Shown here one piece after another: positions 7,323 through 15,529 of a DNA stretch of 34,966 nt (position 1 is its first letter; every line of letters begins with the position of its first letter). The position numbers and the translations under genes were made by a program. The notes below the pieces were generated by a model, which made no database searches, had not been told where the DNA came from, and saw only the letters and a list, made by a program, of their open reading frames with translations. Source of the DNA: JAKPCT01 sp029553165 (GTDB lineage: Bacteria > Bacillota > UBA4882 > UBA8346); assembly GCA_035359995.1 (NCBI GenBank), contig DAORZT010000025.1:1-34966 (forward strand). The letters are read 5' to 3'.

Positions 7323-8613
7323 TACAAACCTCTAGTATTCCGGCAATTAATTCGGCAGTATTGGCAGCTGAACCTTTGTTAACGAAGACAGCATTTTGGG
7401 CAGCCCGAGCTCTTTGTTGATAGAGTTCAGGATCAGCAAGTAAATCTTTGATACACTCTACTAATTCAGCAGCATCTTTGACCATAAATCCGGCATCAAC
7501 TGCTTCCAGAATCCGGCGGCTCTCTTTTGCTTTATGCATGTAGGGACCATAGATTACCGGTTTTGACTGTGCAGCTGCTTCTAAAATATTATGACCGCCA
7601 ATATTAACCAAACTTCCTCCGACTAGTACAACATCTGCAACCGCATAGGCTAATCCCAGTTCACCAAAGGTATCCAGTAAAAGAATTGACACAGAAGTTG
7701 AACTTTCACCTGATGAACGGCGAATATAGTTTAACTGGTTCTGTTGTAAGAGATTGATTACCTCTTGAGCCCGTTCCGGATGACGCGGTGCCAAAATTAA
7801 ATAATACGGTTGCTCCCGAATCAACTGTTGATATGCCTCTAGTACAATCTCCTCTTCACCCCGATGGGTACTGGCAGCAACAAAGACTTTAACAGTTTCA
7901 CTCCAGCAGTATTGCTGCTTAAACTCATCAATCTGCGCCGTATCAAACTCCGGAAAAGGCTGGTCAAACTTGATGTTTCCCAAAACTTTAATCCGATCCA
8001 GTGGTGCTCCCAGTTTTCCAATTCGGTTTGCATATTCTGCCGCTTGCATTACAAACAAATCAACCTGGCTGAAGACAATCTTCAAAAAAGCAGCAAATCT
8101 TTGATAACGCCGAAAAGAACGATCACTGATGATCCCATTGATAATTGCTACTTTGCCACCGATTGCTTTGACATAACGGATCGCATTCGGCCAGATTTCG
8201 GTTTCAGTTAAAATCAGTATTTCCGGTTGTAAACGGTTAACAAAACGCTTGCTGAAATAGGGTATGTCAAAAGGAAAGTAAGTTAAAAGTGCTTTATCGC
8301 CTACTAACTGTTCGGCCATAGCCCGCCCTGACGGTGTAGTCGTTGATAAGACAATTGCATAATTAGGTAATTTACGTTGTAATTCATTTATAATGATATT
8401 GGCGACTACTACTTCACCAACCGATACTGCCTGTAACCAAATTATTTTTTTACCATGAAGCCTTGCCAACTCCGATTCACTGATATTTCTAAAATAAGGA
8501 AAAACCGGCCGTCGTAGTACTAGATTTCGAATAATAAAACAGGGAAGCAGAATAAATGAACTGCACGTTAAAAAACAATTATAGAGCAGATAAGCTATTT
8601 TTGATCGATCCAC
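7312..8613 (-). CDS. waaA: Kdo transferase (lipid IVA 3-deoxy-D-manno-octulosonic acid transferase)
   Basis: Transfers Kdo from CMP-Kdo to lipid IVA at the cytoplasmic face of the inner membrane. The 433-aa protein has an N-terminal membrane anchor (about 8-30), then WLQAVSVGEV (usually WxHAVSVGE; here His is Gln), STTTPSGRAMAE, YFPFD, LTETEIWPN, a GT-B donor domain with ASTHRGEEE, APRHPERAQ, and VGGSLVNIGGHNILEAAA. The frame is open to a GTG at 8637 without a ribosome site; GTG 8611-8613 has AGAGG about 10 bases upstream and gives an N-terminus that leads quickly into the anchor. This start overlaps the acyltransferase gene by 19 bases. The His-to-Gln change is a small oddity. Confidence 0.92.
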   Translation of the reverse strand: MDRSKIAYLLYNCFLTCSSFILLPCFIIRNLVLRRPVFPYFRNISESELARLHGKKIIWLQAVSVGEVVVANIIINELQRKLPNYAIVLSTTTPSGRAMAEQLVGDKALLTYFPFDIPYFSKRFVNRLQPEILILTETEIWPNAIRYVKAIGGKVAIINGIISDRSFRRYQRFAAFLKIVFSQVDLFVMQAAEYANRIGKLGAPLDRIKVLGNIKFDQPFPEFDTAQIDEFKQQYCWSETVKVFVAASTHRGEEEIVLEAYQQLIREQPYYLILAPRHPERAQEVINLLQQNQLNYIRRSSGESSTSVSILLLDTFGELGLAYAVADVVLVGGSLVNIGGHNILEAAAQSKPVIYGPYMHKAKESRRILEAVDAGFMVKDAAELVECIKDLLADPELYQQRARAAQNAVFVNKGSAANTAELIAGILEVCSEK

Positions 8614-9290
8614 TGTTTTAAAACCTCTTCTCCACACCGATTAGCTTCATGAATCGCTTCCTGTAACCGCTGTTTTTCAATTTCCAACCGTTCTTCGGTC
8701 AATTCTTCATCAATAAATAAAGGTTTGCCAAAGTAAGCGACGCATCTGGTAAATGGTTTCGGAATGACAAATTTATCCCAACTCTTCTTAGAAATCCATT
8801 TATGTTGAAAGACAAATGCCAATGGAATTAACGGAGCACCGGTCTTTTGCGCCAGATAAAGCCCTCCCGGTTCGATATGATAGATCGGCCCCTGGGGCCC
8901 GTCCGGAGTCAAGGCGATCCCTGCCCCCTGCTTTAAAACCCGTAATAATTCAATCAATCCCCGTACAGCGCCTCTGGTAGAAGAGCCACGGATGATCTTC
9001 CAGCCAAATTTCCGCATGATGCTACTGGAGTATTCTCCGTCCCGGCTCAAACTGGACAGAATATAATAGCCACAACCCCTAAAGAAATAAAAACCGATCA
9101 GTTGCTGACCATGCCAGGTATTGATGATAAACCCCTGTTTGCCATGGAATTCATCCAACTGTTCTCTGCCGATCACTTTATACCTTAATGTGCTGCCCAA
9201 AAAGGCAACTAACCAAAAGAGAATCTGTATTTGTGCTTTGATTTTGAACGATTTATATTTTTGGCGAAAATTATCCCTGAAATTACTCAT
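8595..9290 (-). CDS. DUF374 lysophospholipid acyltransferase-like protein
   Basis: A 231-aa member of the DUF374 branch of the glycerolipid/lipid A acyltransferase fold. Visible features are an N-terminal hydrophobic segment (about 20-38), NTWHGQQLIG with the active-site-like His, SLSRDGEYSSSIMRKFGW, RGSSTRGAVRGLIELLR and TPDGPQGP, the family signature. As first gene of the Kdo/lipid A operon it probably adds an acyl chain to a lipid A or Kdo-lipid A intermediate, possibly in place of LpxL, but this is inferred from context. ATG 9290 has AAAGG 6 bases upstream, and the near-consensus promoter at 9342-9370 drives it. Confidence 0.85.
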   Translation of the reverse strand: MSNFRDNFRQKYKSFKIKAQIQILFWLVAFLGSTLRYKVIGREQLDEFHGKQGFIINTWHGQQLIGFYFFRGCGYYILSSLSRDGEYSSSIMRKFGWKIIRGSSTRGAVRGLIELLRVLKQGAGIALTPDGPQGPIYHIEPGGLYLAQKTGAPLIPLAFVFQHKWISKKSWDKFVIPKPFTRCVAYFGKPLFIDEELTEERLEIEKQRLQEAIHEANRCGEEVLKQWIDQK

Positions 9291-9341
9291 TCAATACCTT
9301 TCAAGATTAATAATATAGTATAATCAAAGTCAACCGTACCT

Positions 9342-9370
9342 ATTTTACCATAATGGCATTTTTCTGTTAA
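9342..9370 (-). promoter_or_regulatory. SigA-type promoter of the Kdo/lipid A operon
   Basis: Minus strand TTAACA (9365-9370), a 17-base spacer ending in TGG, and TAAAAT (9342-9347): 5/6 and 5/6 matches, with an extended -10 TG. The expected transcript start is about 45 bases before the acyltransferase ATG. Confidence 0.65.
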
Positions 9371-9576
9371 GCTAAAAAAGATATTTTCTTGATTAATCTT
9401 AAGCTGTTCAGAGCATAATTAGTAAAGTATGGCTATTATTCTCTAAAATCAGTCAATATATCCGCTTTAAGTCGGGAAAGTCAATATTCCACGGTTAAAA
9501 GCTCTTCTGTCGTAATACTTTCAGAGCTTTTTCCTATACTAAATTTGATCAACAAGTTTAAAAATAATCAAATTAC
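9371..9576. other. intergenic stretch between the PHP gene terminator and the lipid A operon promoter
   Basis: The 350 bases between the acyltransferase start (9290) and the PHP gene stop (9641) hold the operon promoter at one end and a strong terminator at the other. In the middle I see a dyad at 9497-9531 and a poor plus-strand promoter-like pair (TTGATT 9389-9394, CATAAT 9414-9419, 19-base spacer). There is no credible open frame. Confidence 0.5.
9497..9532 (+). terminator. hairpin with U-tract on the plus strand
   Basis: AAAAGCTCT (9497-9505) and AGAGCTTTT (9523-9531) pair around a long loop, with five T at the end on the plus strand. No plus-strand gene precedes it, so it either ends an unannotated small RNA or acts as a back-up minus-strand terminator. 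Confidence 0.35.
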
Positions 9577-9615
9577 AAAAAAACAAAAAAGAGTAACCTT
9601 TTTAAAAGTATACTC
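9577..9615 (-). terminator. Rho-independent terminator of the aroF-tyrA-PHP operon
   Basis: On the minus strand GAGTA...TACTC (9591-9615) encloses a second A/U-rich helix and is followed by TTTTTTG plus seven more T (9577-9590). It starts 25 bases after the PHP gene stop. Confidence 0.75.
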
Positions 9616-9640
9616 CTGTGCCAATTATTTTGTTGTATTT

Positions 9641-10447
9641 TTATTTTCCACTCAAAACCCACGGTAATTCACTCACCTGGGCATCACCAAGCTCTGCCTG
9701 CCCCAGGCGGCCATGAAAGTCCGAGCCACCCGTCACATAAAGTTGTAACTTCTCGGCAACAATCAATAACCGATCGATCAACTCCTGCATATGGGATGGA
9801 TAGTAAACTTCAATCCCCCGTAAACCCCAGCCGGCAAACTGCTCAATCAGATGATCCGCTCCAACCCGGCCCGGATGGGCTAACACCGGAATCCCGCCGG
9901 CATCCAATATCAGTTCAATCGCTTCTTTAGTCTCGATCTCTTGATGCGGTATGTAAGCAACACCATTTTGTCCTAAATAATAATCAAAGACCGAATTACG
10001 ATGTTGACTGTCGACATAACCGATTGCTTCCATCGCTTTAAAGATATGCGGCCGGCCCACAAAACGGCCATTGGAAAATTTCAAAACCTGTTCCCAAGTG
10101 ACCGGCACATGGTGGCGGTTTAGTTTCTCGATCATCGACTGCGCCCGCCGGACTCTGCTGGCTACGATCTGTTCCAGCTTCTGCAACAGACGGGGATGTT
10201 GCCAGTCAAAATTATAACCCAAAATATGCGCTTCATATTCACCAAAATCGGTCGTAATTTCGACTCCCGGTATCACCTGAAAATTTCGTTTTCTGGCTTC
10301 TGCCAAAGTTTCCGCAATCCCGTCAACATTATCATGATCAGTGATCGCTATCCCCTTAAGACCTTTAGCGATCGCCCGGTCAAGCACCTCAGCCGGAGTC
10401 AATGTCCCATCCGAATAAGTTGAATGTACATGTAAATCATAACCCAT
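9641..10447 (-). CDS. PHP-domain metal-dependent phosphoesterase
   Basis: A 268-aa PHP (polymerase and histidinol phosphatase) domain protein of the YciV/RNase AM-like group, which hydrolyses phosphate esters such as 3',5'-nucleoside bisphosphates or short RNA 5' ends using a metal cluster. Ligand motifs are DLHVHSTYSDG (H6, H8), TDHDN (37-40), PGVEIT, VLAHPGR and GGSDFHG near the end. ATG 10447 lies 9 bases after tyrA, with GGAGAAGG upstream. It is the last gene of the aroF-tyrA operon. A histidinol-phosphatase role is possible in principle, but the length and motif set fit the YciV-type group better. The substrate is not known. Confidence 0.88.
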   Translation of the reverse strand: MGYDLHVHSTYSDGTLTPAEVLDRAIAKGLKGIAITDHDNVDGIAETLAEARKRNFQVIPGVEITTDFGEYEAHILGYNFDWQHPRLLQKLEQIVASRVRRAQSMIEKLNRHHVPVTWEQVLKFSNGRFVGRPHIFKAMEAIGYVDSQHRNSVFDYYLGQNGVAYIPHQEIETKEAIELILDAGGIPVLAHPGRVGADHLIEQFAGWGLRGIEVYYPSHMQELIDRLLIVAEKLQLYVTGGSDFHGRLGQAELGDAQVSELPWVLSGK

Positions 10448-10456
10448 CGTTCCAAT

Positions 10457-11557
10457 TCACCTTCTCCAAGCTTTAAAACCTTGCTCACGCAAGACCCTGA
10501 TTGCTGTCTCCACAGCCTGGTCATTCTCCAGCGCCAACTTGAGGGTTCCGCCATCCCCCTCACGCACCCGGAGAATCTCAACATCTTTGACGTTAATATT
10601 AACCTTTGACAGATGCCTTAATACCGCTTCAATCGTCCCGGGACGATCTTCAATGGTAACTACCATCTCATGTACTAATGAGACGATTCCTTTATTTTTA
10701 GCCGGGATTTGAGCACGTACATCGTGGGCATTACTCAAAAAACCGTTAAGCGCGCTGCGATTATCAGTCGCAATAATCTGTTTTAATCTCTCCAATTGTT
10801 CCTGAAAGGCAGTAATTGCAGTTAAGATTTTATCCCGGTTGCCCGTAATTATCTCCTCCCATAACTTGGGTGAACCAAGCGCCAACCGGGTCGTATCCCG
10901 AAATCCCCCGGCAGCCAAGGCAAGCGTACCCGGGTATTGCTCTTCTTCAACTCCGGCAGTCTGCGCCAACACAGCCGAGACCAGGTGTGGCAAGTGAGAA
11001 ACCATCCCGACAATTCGGTCGTGATCATCAGCAGTTAAGACAATCAGATGAGCTCCGGTTTTAGTTAAGAGCTGTTTAATCTTGGTTAAAACCTCTACCG
11101 GTAAAGCAGGAGTTTCGATCAAGATATAAGCGGCATTCTCAAATAAGAACGGATCAGCTGCGGTTATTCCGTGTCTTTCGGAACCGGTCATCGGATGCCC
11201 CGGAACAAAGAAACAACCTTCCGGTAGAAACTCATTAACCTGCTGAATGATTAACCCTTTAATACTGCCTAAATCAGAGAAAACAGTACCCGGTTTGATA
11301 TAAGGCAAACACTGCCGGATCAGACCGGCAATCGTCAACACTGGTGTGGCAACGAAGATAAACTGCGCATCGCTGACTACACCGGCAAAATCCTCCGCCA
11401 GTACATTGATCGCTCCCATCCGGAATGCTTCCTCAACTGCGCAGGGATCAATGTCCCATCCTGCAACCTGATGGCCATTTCGAACGAGAGCGGCTCCTAA
11501 AGAGCCGCCCATTAAGCCTAATCCTAATATTGCAATCTTGTCATTGAAAGTAACCAT
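10457..11557 (-). CDS. tyrA: prephenate dehydrogenase with C-terminal ACT domain
   Basis: Oxidatively decarboxylates prephenate to 4-hydroxyphenylpyruvate in tyrosine synthesis. The Rossmann motif GLGLMGGSLGAAL is at residues 12-24, followed by GHPMTGSERHG, the substrate-binding HDRIVGMVSHLPHL and FRDTTRLALGSP segments. Residues about 295-366 form an ACT domain (VHEMVVTIEDRPGTIEAVL) for tyrosine feedback, the B. subtilis TyrA layout (about 370 aa). Its ATG overlaps the aroF stop as TAATG, indicating coupling; GGAG is 11 bases upstream. Confidence 0.95.
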   Translation of the reverse strand: MVTFNDKIAILGLGLMGGSLGAALVRNGHQVAGWDIDPCAVEEAFRMGAINVLAEDFAGVVSDAQFIFVATPVLTIAGLIRQCLPYIKPGTVFSDLGSIKGLIIQQVNEFLPEGCFFVPGHPMTGSERHGITAADPFLFENAAYILIETPALPVEVLTKIKQLLTKTGAHLIVLTADDHDRIVGMVSHLPHLVSAVLAQTAGVEEEQYPGTLALAAGGFRDTTRLALGSPKLWEEIITGNRDKILTAITAFQEQLERLKQIIATDNRSALNGFLSNAHDVRAQIPAKNKGIVSLVHEMVVTIEDRPGTIEAVLRHLSKVNINVKDVEILRVREGDGGTLKLALENDQAVETAIRVLREQGFKAWRR

Positions 11558-12570
11558 TAAATCTGTCGCTCCATTGCCGTGGCAATCGGTTCCAATTTCT
11601 TCATTACTTCGTCAAAACCATCAAATGTTAACGATTGGGGACCATCCGAGAGTGCATTTTCCGGATCAGGATGGACCTCAATAATCAGACCGTCAGCACC
11701 GGCGGCAATTGCCGCCCGACTTAATGGTAACACCAGATGCCGCTTCCCTGAAGCATGACTCGGGTCAACCACTACCGGTAGATGACTCAGCCGCTTGATG
11801 GTTGGAATTGCGCTTAAATCCAAGGTATTTCTGGTTGAAGTTTCATAGGTGCGAATCCCACGTTCACAGAGGACAACGTCATAGTTACCCTCGCTCAATA
11901 TATATTCTGCCGCCATTAACCATTCTTCAATCGTTGCCGCCAACCCGCGTTTCAACATTACCGGCTTTTTAGTTTTACCGACTTCCTTTAACAACGTGAA
12001 GTTTTGCATATTGCGGGCACCAATTTGTAACATATCGGCATATTCGACTACTAAATCAACATCACGAGGATTCACCACTTCAGTTACAAAAGGAATCCCA
12101 ACTTCCCGACTAACCTGTTTCAGGATCTTCAGACCATCTTCTTCCAAACCCTGAAAGGCATATGGCGAAGTCCGTGGTTTAAATGCTCCACCGCGAAGCA
12201 TTGAAGCGCCGGCTTTTTTTACCGCCTTGGCTGTCAATAACATCTGTTCTTCATTTTCAACAGCGCAAGGTCCGGCCATCACGACCAATTTGGAACTTCC
12301 AATCTTGACACCGGAGACATCGACAATTGTCGTTTCTCGCTTAAACTCCTGACTGGCTAACTTAAAAGGTTTCATAATTGGAACAATTTTTTCAACACCT
12401 TCCATTGCTTCAATCGATTCCAGCAGACCCGGTGACTTTTGTCCAATTACGCCTAAGACTGTCCGTTCTACCCCTTTGGAATAATGAATCCCAAAGCCTA
12501 ATGCCGCAAGCTTTTCCTTCACATGTTCAATTTGAGCCTCAGTAGCTCCTTCATTCATCACAACGATCAT
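11557..12570 (-). CDS. aroF: 3-deoxy-7-phosphoheptulonate synthase (DAHP synthase, type I-beta)
   Basis: Joins phosphoenolpyruvate and erythrose 4-phosphate in the first step of the shikimate pathway. Residues about 1-70 form the ferredoxin-like regulatory domain typical of Thermotoga-type enzymes (MIVVMNEGATEAQIEHV). The barrel then shows VMAGPCAVENEEQM, RGGAFKPRTSPYAFQGL, QIGARNMQNF, LKRGL, ERGIRTYE, VVDPSHASGKR and EVHPDPENALSDGPQSL. The 337-aa length is standard. ATG 12570 has AGGAGG 8 bases upstream and a strong promoter at 12642-12670. It heads the aroF-tyrA-PHP operon, so tyrosine control through both the N-terminal and ACT domains is plausible. Confidence 0.95.
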   Translation of the reverse strand: MIVVMNEGATEAQIEHVKEKLAALGFGIHYSKGVERTVLGVIGQKSPGLLESIEAMEGVEKIVPIMKPFKLASQEFKRETTIVDVSGVKIGSSKLVVMAGPCAVENEEQMLLTAKAVKKAGASMLRGGAFKPRTSPYAFQGLEEDGLKILKQVSREVGIPFVTEVVNPRDVDLVVEYADMLQIGARNMQNFTLLKEVGKTKKPVMLKRGLAATIEEWLMAAEYILSEGNYDVVLCERGIRTYETSTRNTLDLSAIPTIKRLSHLPVVVDPSHASGKRHLVLPLSRAAIAAGADGLIIEVHPDPENALSDGPQSLTFDGFDEVMKKLEPIATAMERQI

Positions 12571-12601
12571 ATTCTGTTCCTCCTACCATCCTACAGTTTT
12601 T

Positions 12602-12633
12602 CCTAAACAAAATTTTTAATACTTTGTTTAAGG
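12602..12633 (-). repeat. 5' leader hairpin of the aroF transcript
   Basis: CCTAAACAAA (12602-12611) pairs with TTTGTTTAAGG (12623-12633) with one bulged base. With a start near 12635 the stem would sit at the extreme 5' end of the mRNA. It has no U-tract, so I read it as a stabilising stem rather than an attenuator. Confidence 0.45.
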
Positions 12634-12641
12634 TTGCAATT

Positions 12642-12670
12642 ATTATAACAAGATAACAGTTGTTTGTAAA
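12642..12670 (-). promoter_or_regulatory. strong SigA-type promoter of aroF-tyrA-PHP
   Basis: Minus strand TTTACA (12665-12670), an exact 17-base spacer and TATAAT (12642-12647) with the extended -10 TGT before it. Confidence 0.8.
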
Positions 12671-12690
12671 TTAAAAATCACTGAAATTAT

Positions 12691-14046
12691 TTAACTCCAA
12701 TTCATCCCGCCGTTTCCGGAAGATTTAAGACCGATCCTATTTCCATATTCTTGATGTTCAACACCAGTTCTTTTATCAAAAGTATGTTTAGCTTTTTCCT
12801 CAAGAGCTTTCTGTTTATTAAGAACTTTTCCTAATTCAGTTCGCAATTTCATATATTCAGGATTTTCCCGAAGATTTTTTAGATACGCTTTCTTAAACTG
12901 AGCTTCACCTTCTAACGCTTGTTTCCGTGATTCTTCAAATTCCTGTATCGCTTTTGCATACTTTCCTTTTAATTCATAAATATCCATTTTAATGTCAACT
13001 TTTTGGATAAAAGTTTTGAAATTTTTTAATTTGGATAGTCCTTTTCTCTCCTTACTTTTCTCGTTTAATTCTTCCAATTTCTTTGATTTATTTTCGAGCT
13101 CCTCGCCAACCCGTTTAACATGTTTATATGCACTTTCACAATCACCAACCAGTTTCAGAGCTTCAGCACCCCAAGTATAACCATTTACCAGAGGCCGCTC
13201 AATATCTTCCATTTTTAATAATATCTTTGATTCCTGATCATAAAGTTCCATCTTTTGGTTGTAAACTTCAAAAAGTTTACCGAGCTTGGGATTTAATGTC
13301 TTCTCCGTTGCTAACCGTTTGATTTCATTGTTATTAAGTTCCAATTGCTGTTTTAATTGATCAATCTCATTAACTGTTTCAAACGAAACGGTTTGATCCT
13401 TAGATTGTTCTTTTAATTTAAAAATTTTAAGTTCTATCACTTCATTCTCTTTCTCAAGCATTTTTTGCTTTTTAGAGACTAGCCGTTGATATTCCTTGTA
13501 ATTTTCATACTCTACTTTCTTTTGATAATCATCACTGCCAAATTCTTTAGACAGTTTTACTTTAAAACTTCGCTCTAATTTAGCAATTTCTTTCAGATAA
13601 TCTTTATATTCAGGGGTATTATTGTCACCATTTAACAGACAGAATTTTCTGGTCTCATAATAACTGGATTTTCGGATCTCTTCCTGACTTCTACTGCCAC
13701 GAAAACTGATACCATCTGAATAACCAATTTCACAAGTAATTTCATATTCTACAGCATCAAGTGGAGTTTTACACTCTTCCGGATGATTTCTCAAATAAGC
13801 CTGTTTAATGGCAGTAATTGACCCACTTAAAGATTCTATAGCTTTAAAATACAATGAATCAGATTCAAGTAAAGTATTTTTTAAATAAATGGTATCATCA
13901 CAATTAGAATAATAATTGTTAATTACAAACTGGTCATCAGGTATTACTTCAATCTTCCAGTCTTTTTTTGTCCATTCAAATGCCTGATCTTTTAAAAATT
14001 CAACTCTTTTATCATAGTTAGCTGCTTTCCATTGTGCCAGATTCAT
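12691..14046 (-). CDS. unrecognised coiled-coil protein, second gene of an AT-rich pair
   Basis: I do not recognise this 451-aa protein. Residues 1-140 look globular (NNYYSNCDDTIYLKNTLLES and a QAYLRNHPEE segment). About 145-260 and 295-425 are rich in E, K, L and Q with heptad-like spacing, typical of long coiled coils; between them lies a short less charged patch (IERPLVNGYTWGAEALKL). The C-terminus is Gly/Ser-rich and ends in NGGMNWS. There is no signal peptide, membrane segment or lipobox. ATG 14046 has AGAGGGGG upstream. It follows the other coiled-coil gene by 38 bases and shares its promoter. The DNA is visibly more AT-rich than its neighbours. The N-terminal pattern faintly recalls the HExxH-containing domain of secreted effector proteins, but T78, A79 and Q82 occupy the H, E and H positions. 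Structural or scaffolding roles are equally possible. Confidence 0.8.
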   Translation of the reverse strand: MNLAQWKAANYDKRVEFLKDQAFEWTKKDWKIEVIPDDQFVINNYYSNCDDTIYLKNTLLESDSLYFKAIESLSGSITAIKQAYLRNHPEECKTPLDAVEYEITCEIGYSDGISFRGSRSQEEIRKSSYYETRKFCLLNGDNNTPEYKDYLKEIAKLERSFKVKLSKEFGSDDYQKKVEYENYKEYQRLVSKKQKMLEKENEVIELKIFKLKEQSKDQTVSFETVNEIDQLKQQLELNNNEIKRLATEKTLNPKLGKLFEVYNQKMELYDQESKILLKMEDIERPLVNGYTWGAEALKLVGDCESAYKHVKRVGEELENKSKKLEELNEKSKERKGLSKLKNFKTFIQKVDIKMDIYELKGKYAKAIQEFEESRKQALEGEAQFKKAYLKNLRENPEYMKLRTELGKVLNKQKALEEKAKHTFDKRTGVEHQEYGNRIGLKSSGNGGMNWS

Positions 14047-14084
14047 GTTTCAACCCCCTCTTTTTAATACATATTTAATTATAA

Positions 14085-15269
14085 CTACATATCAAAATTC
14101 TTTGTCTGTCCTTTATCAGTTAAATTATGAATGCCGGCAGTTAAGTTTTTTATCTTTGAATCAATTTCTGATTTAGATTTAATAATGCTATCAAACGATG
14201 AAAAATATTTATTTTTTATCTCAATCCTTCGCCCAGAATCAGGAATTTTTGAAATCTGGCTTTTATAACCCTCAATAACCTCTTTTACTTTAGCTGTTTG
14301 TTTAAAATCTATATATTCAGAGGTATTACGGATATGGTTAATGACATTAAACGGCAATTTTTCCAGTTGACCGTTTCTGATCAAAGTTTCAAAATTGATA
14401 TTCGGAATTTCTTTCTGGAATTTTTTTATTGCTGTCCATCTTCTATAATCAATTACTTTATCTTCTTTGTTATAAATATCCTTTTGAGCATTCATAAGTT
14501 CGTTTTCAGTAATTCTCTTAGCTAAATCTGCAACTTTTTCTATATCCTCATCATATTTAAAACTAACTTCCTTTAAATGAGCATCAACCATTGTCTCAAA
14601 TTCTCGAATCGAAACAGTAATAGTATCTAATTGGTTATTAATTTGAGAAATCCTTTGGATCAAATTATCTGGAGTTCCAATATTGCCTACAACGATAAAA
14701 TTGTCACGTTCATTTTTCTCAATATTTTTCCCCAATTGTTCTAACTTTCGCAGCTTGTCTTCAATTTGACTCTCTTGACCTTTGTAAGTCATAAAATCTT
14801 TAAAGACAGTCTCATTTCGCAGTCTCCAACGACAATCGATATCAATCCATCTTTGAGCAAAATCTGTCTTCAGGAGCTGCTTTTTATCTTCAAGAATCTC
14901 TTCTCTTCTTTTTTGCAAGTTTTCATAGGTTTGCTCCAACGCCTTTTCCCAGTATGGATGTGTTATTTTACTAAATAAAGACCCATATCTTTTAGTTTTA
15001 GTCTGTTCAATACGCTCTTTAGCTTCTATGTAATTTTTTAAATCTTTTTGTAAATCAGCAATTTTCTGGTTTCTTTCTTTATTTTCAGGTATATCTTCTT
15101 TCAAAAACTGCTCGATCGCTGCATTACGAACTCTTTCCATACAATTTTTCAGTTCCGGTTTCAAATCTTCAAGCTCTTTTTGAACCTGGGATAAATCCTG
15201 TTGCAATTGTTCTTGATATTGAGCTATTAAAGATAATAATCCTTCTCTACTAATCTCTTTTTTATACAT
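14085..15269 (-). CDS. unrecognised coiled-coil protein, first gene of an AT-rich pair
   Basis: A 394-aa protein with no family I recognise. From residue about 10 it is mostly predicted helix: LIAQYQEQLQQDLSQVQKEL and several further E/K/L/Q runs (80-150, 180-215, 225-290). A less repetitive C-terminal third contains DYRRWTAIKKFQKEIPNINF and SGRRIEIKNKYFSSFDSI. No signal peptide or membrane span. The frame is open to 15320, but GGAG sits about 10 bases before ATG 15269, so I start at MYKKEISREG. The gene is driven by a near-perfect promoter at 15431-15459, leaving a leader of about 155 bases. It precedes the other coiled-coil gene by 38 bases, so the two are probably co-expressed and may form one complex. 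Confidence 0.8.
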   Translation of the reverse strand: MYKKEISREGLLSLIAQYQEQLQQDLSQVQKELEDLKPELKNCMERVRNAAIEQFLKEDIPENKERNQKIADLQKDLKNYIEAKERIEQTKTKRYGSLFSKITHPYWEKALEQTYENLQKRREEILEDKKQLLKTDFAQRWIDIDCRWRLRNETVFKDFMTYKGQESQIEDKLRKLEQLGKNIEKNERDNFIVVGNIGTPDNLIQRISQINNQLDTITVSIREFETMVDAHLKEVSFKYDEDIEKVADLAKRITENELMNAQKDIYNKEDKVIDYRRWTAIKKFQKEIPNINFETLIRNGQLEKLPFNVINHIRNTSEYIDFKQTAKVKEVIEGYKSQISKIPDSGRRIEIKNKYFSSFDSIIKSKSEIDSKIKNLTAGIHNLTDKGQTKNFDM

Positions 15270-15430
15270 GAAATGTCGTCTCCATACAACGTACTCAATT
15301 TCCATTATGTAACTTAACAAATCCGGTCGGATCGAACTTTAATAATCCCGGTCCAAAACAAGATCAAAGTTAAATGTTATCAGTTTTTTGATATTAAGCT
15401 AGATTATGTTTAATAAATATAACTATTTAC

Positions 15431-15459
15431 ATTATAAATTAACTGGAATAATATATCAA
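15431..15459 (-). promoter_or_regulatory. strong SigA-type promoter of the coiled-coil gene pair
   Basis: Minus strand TTGATA (15454-15459), exactly 17 bases, then TATAAT (15431-15436): 5/6 and 6/6 matches. The leader to ATG 15269 is about 155 bases and is long enough to carry regulation, although I see no riboswitch pattern. Confidence 0.7.
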
Positions 15460-15529
15460 TATAATAAAATTCAACTGTTTTGAGGTTTAAATGTTGCAAA
15501 AACTGTTAAATATGATTTCTTAATTATTG

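Noticed and set aside
15310..15355. tRNA-like GTTCGATCC on the minus strand
   Set aside because: It resembles a T-loop, but the flanking bases do not pair as a T-stem, and no acceptor stem or anticodon arm can be drawn, so neither a tRNA nor a tRNA-derived attachment site is supported.
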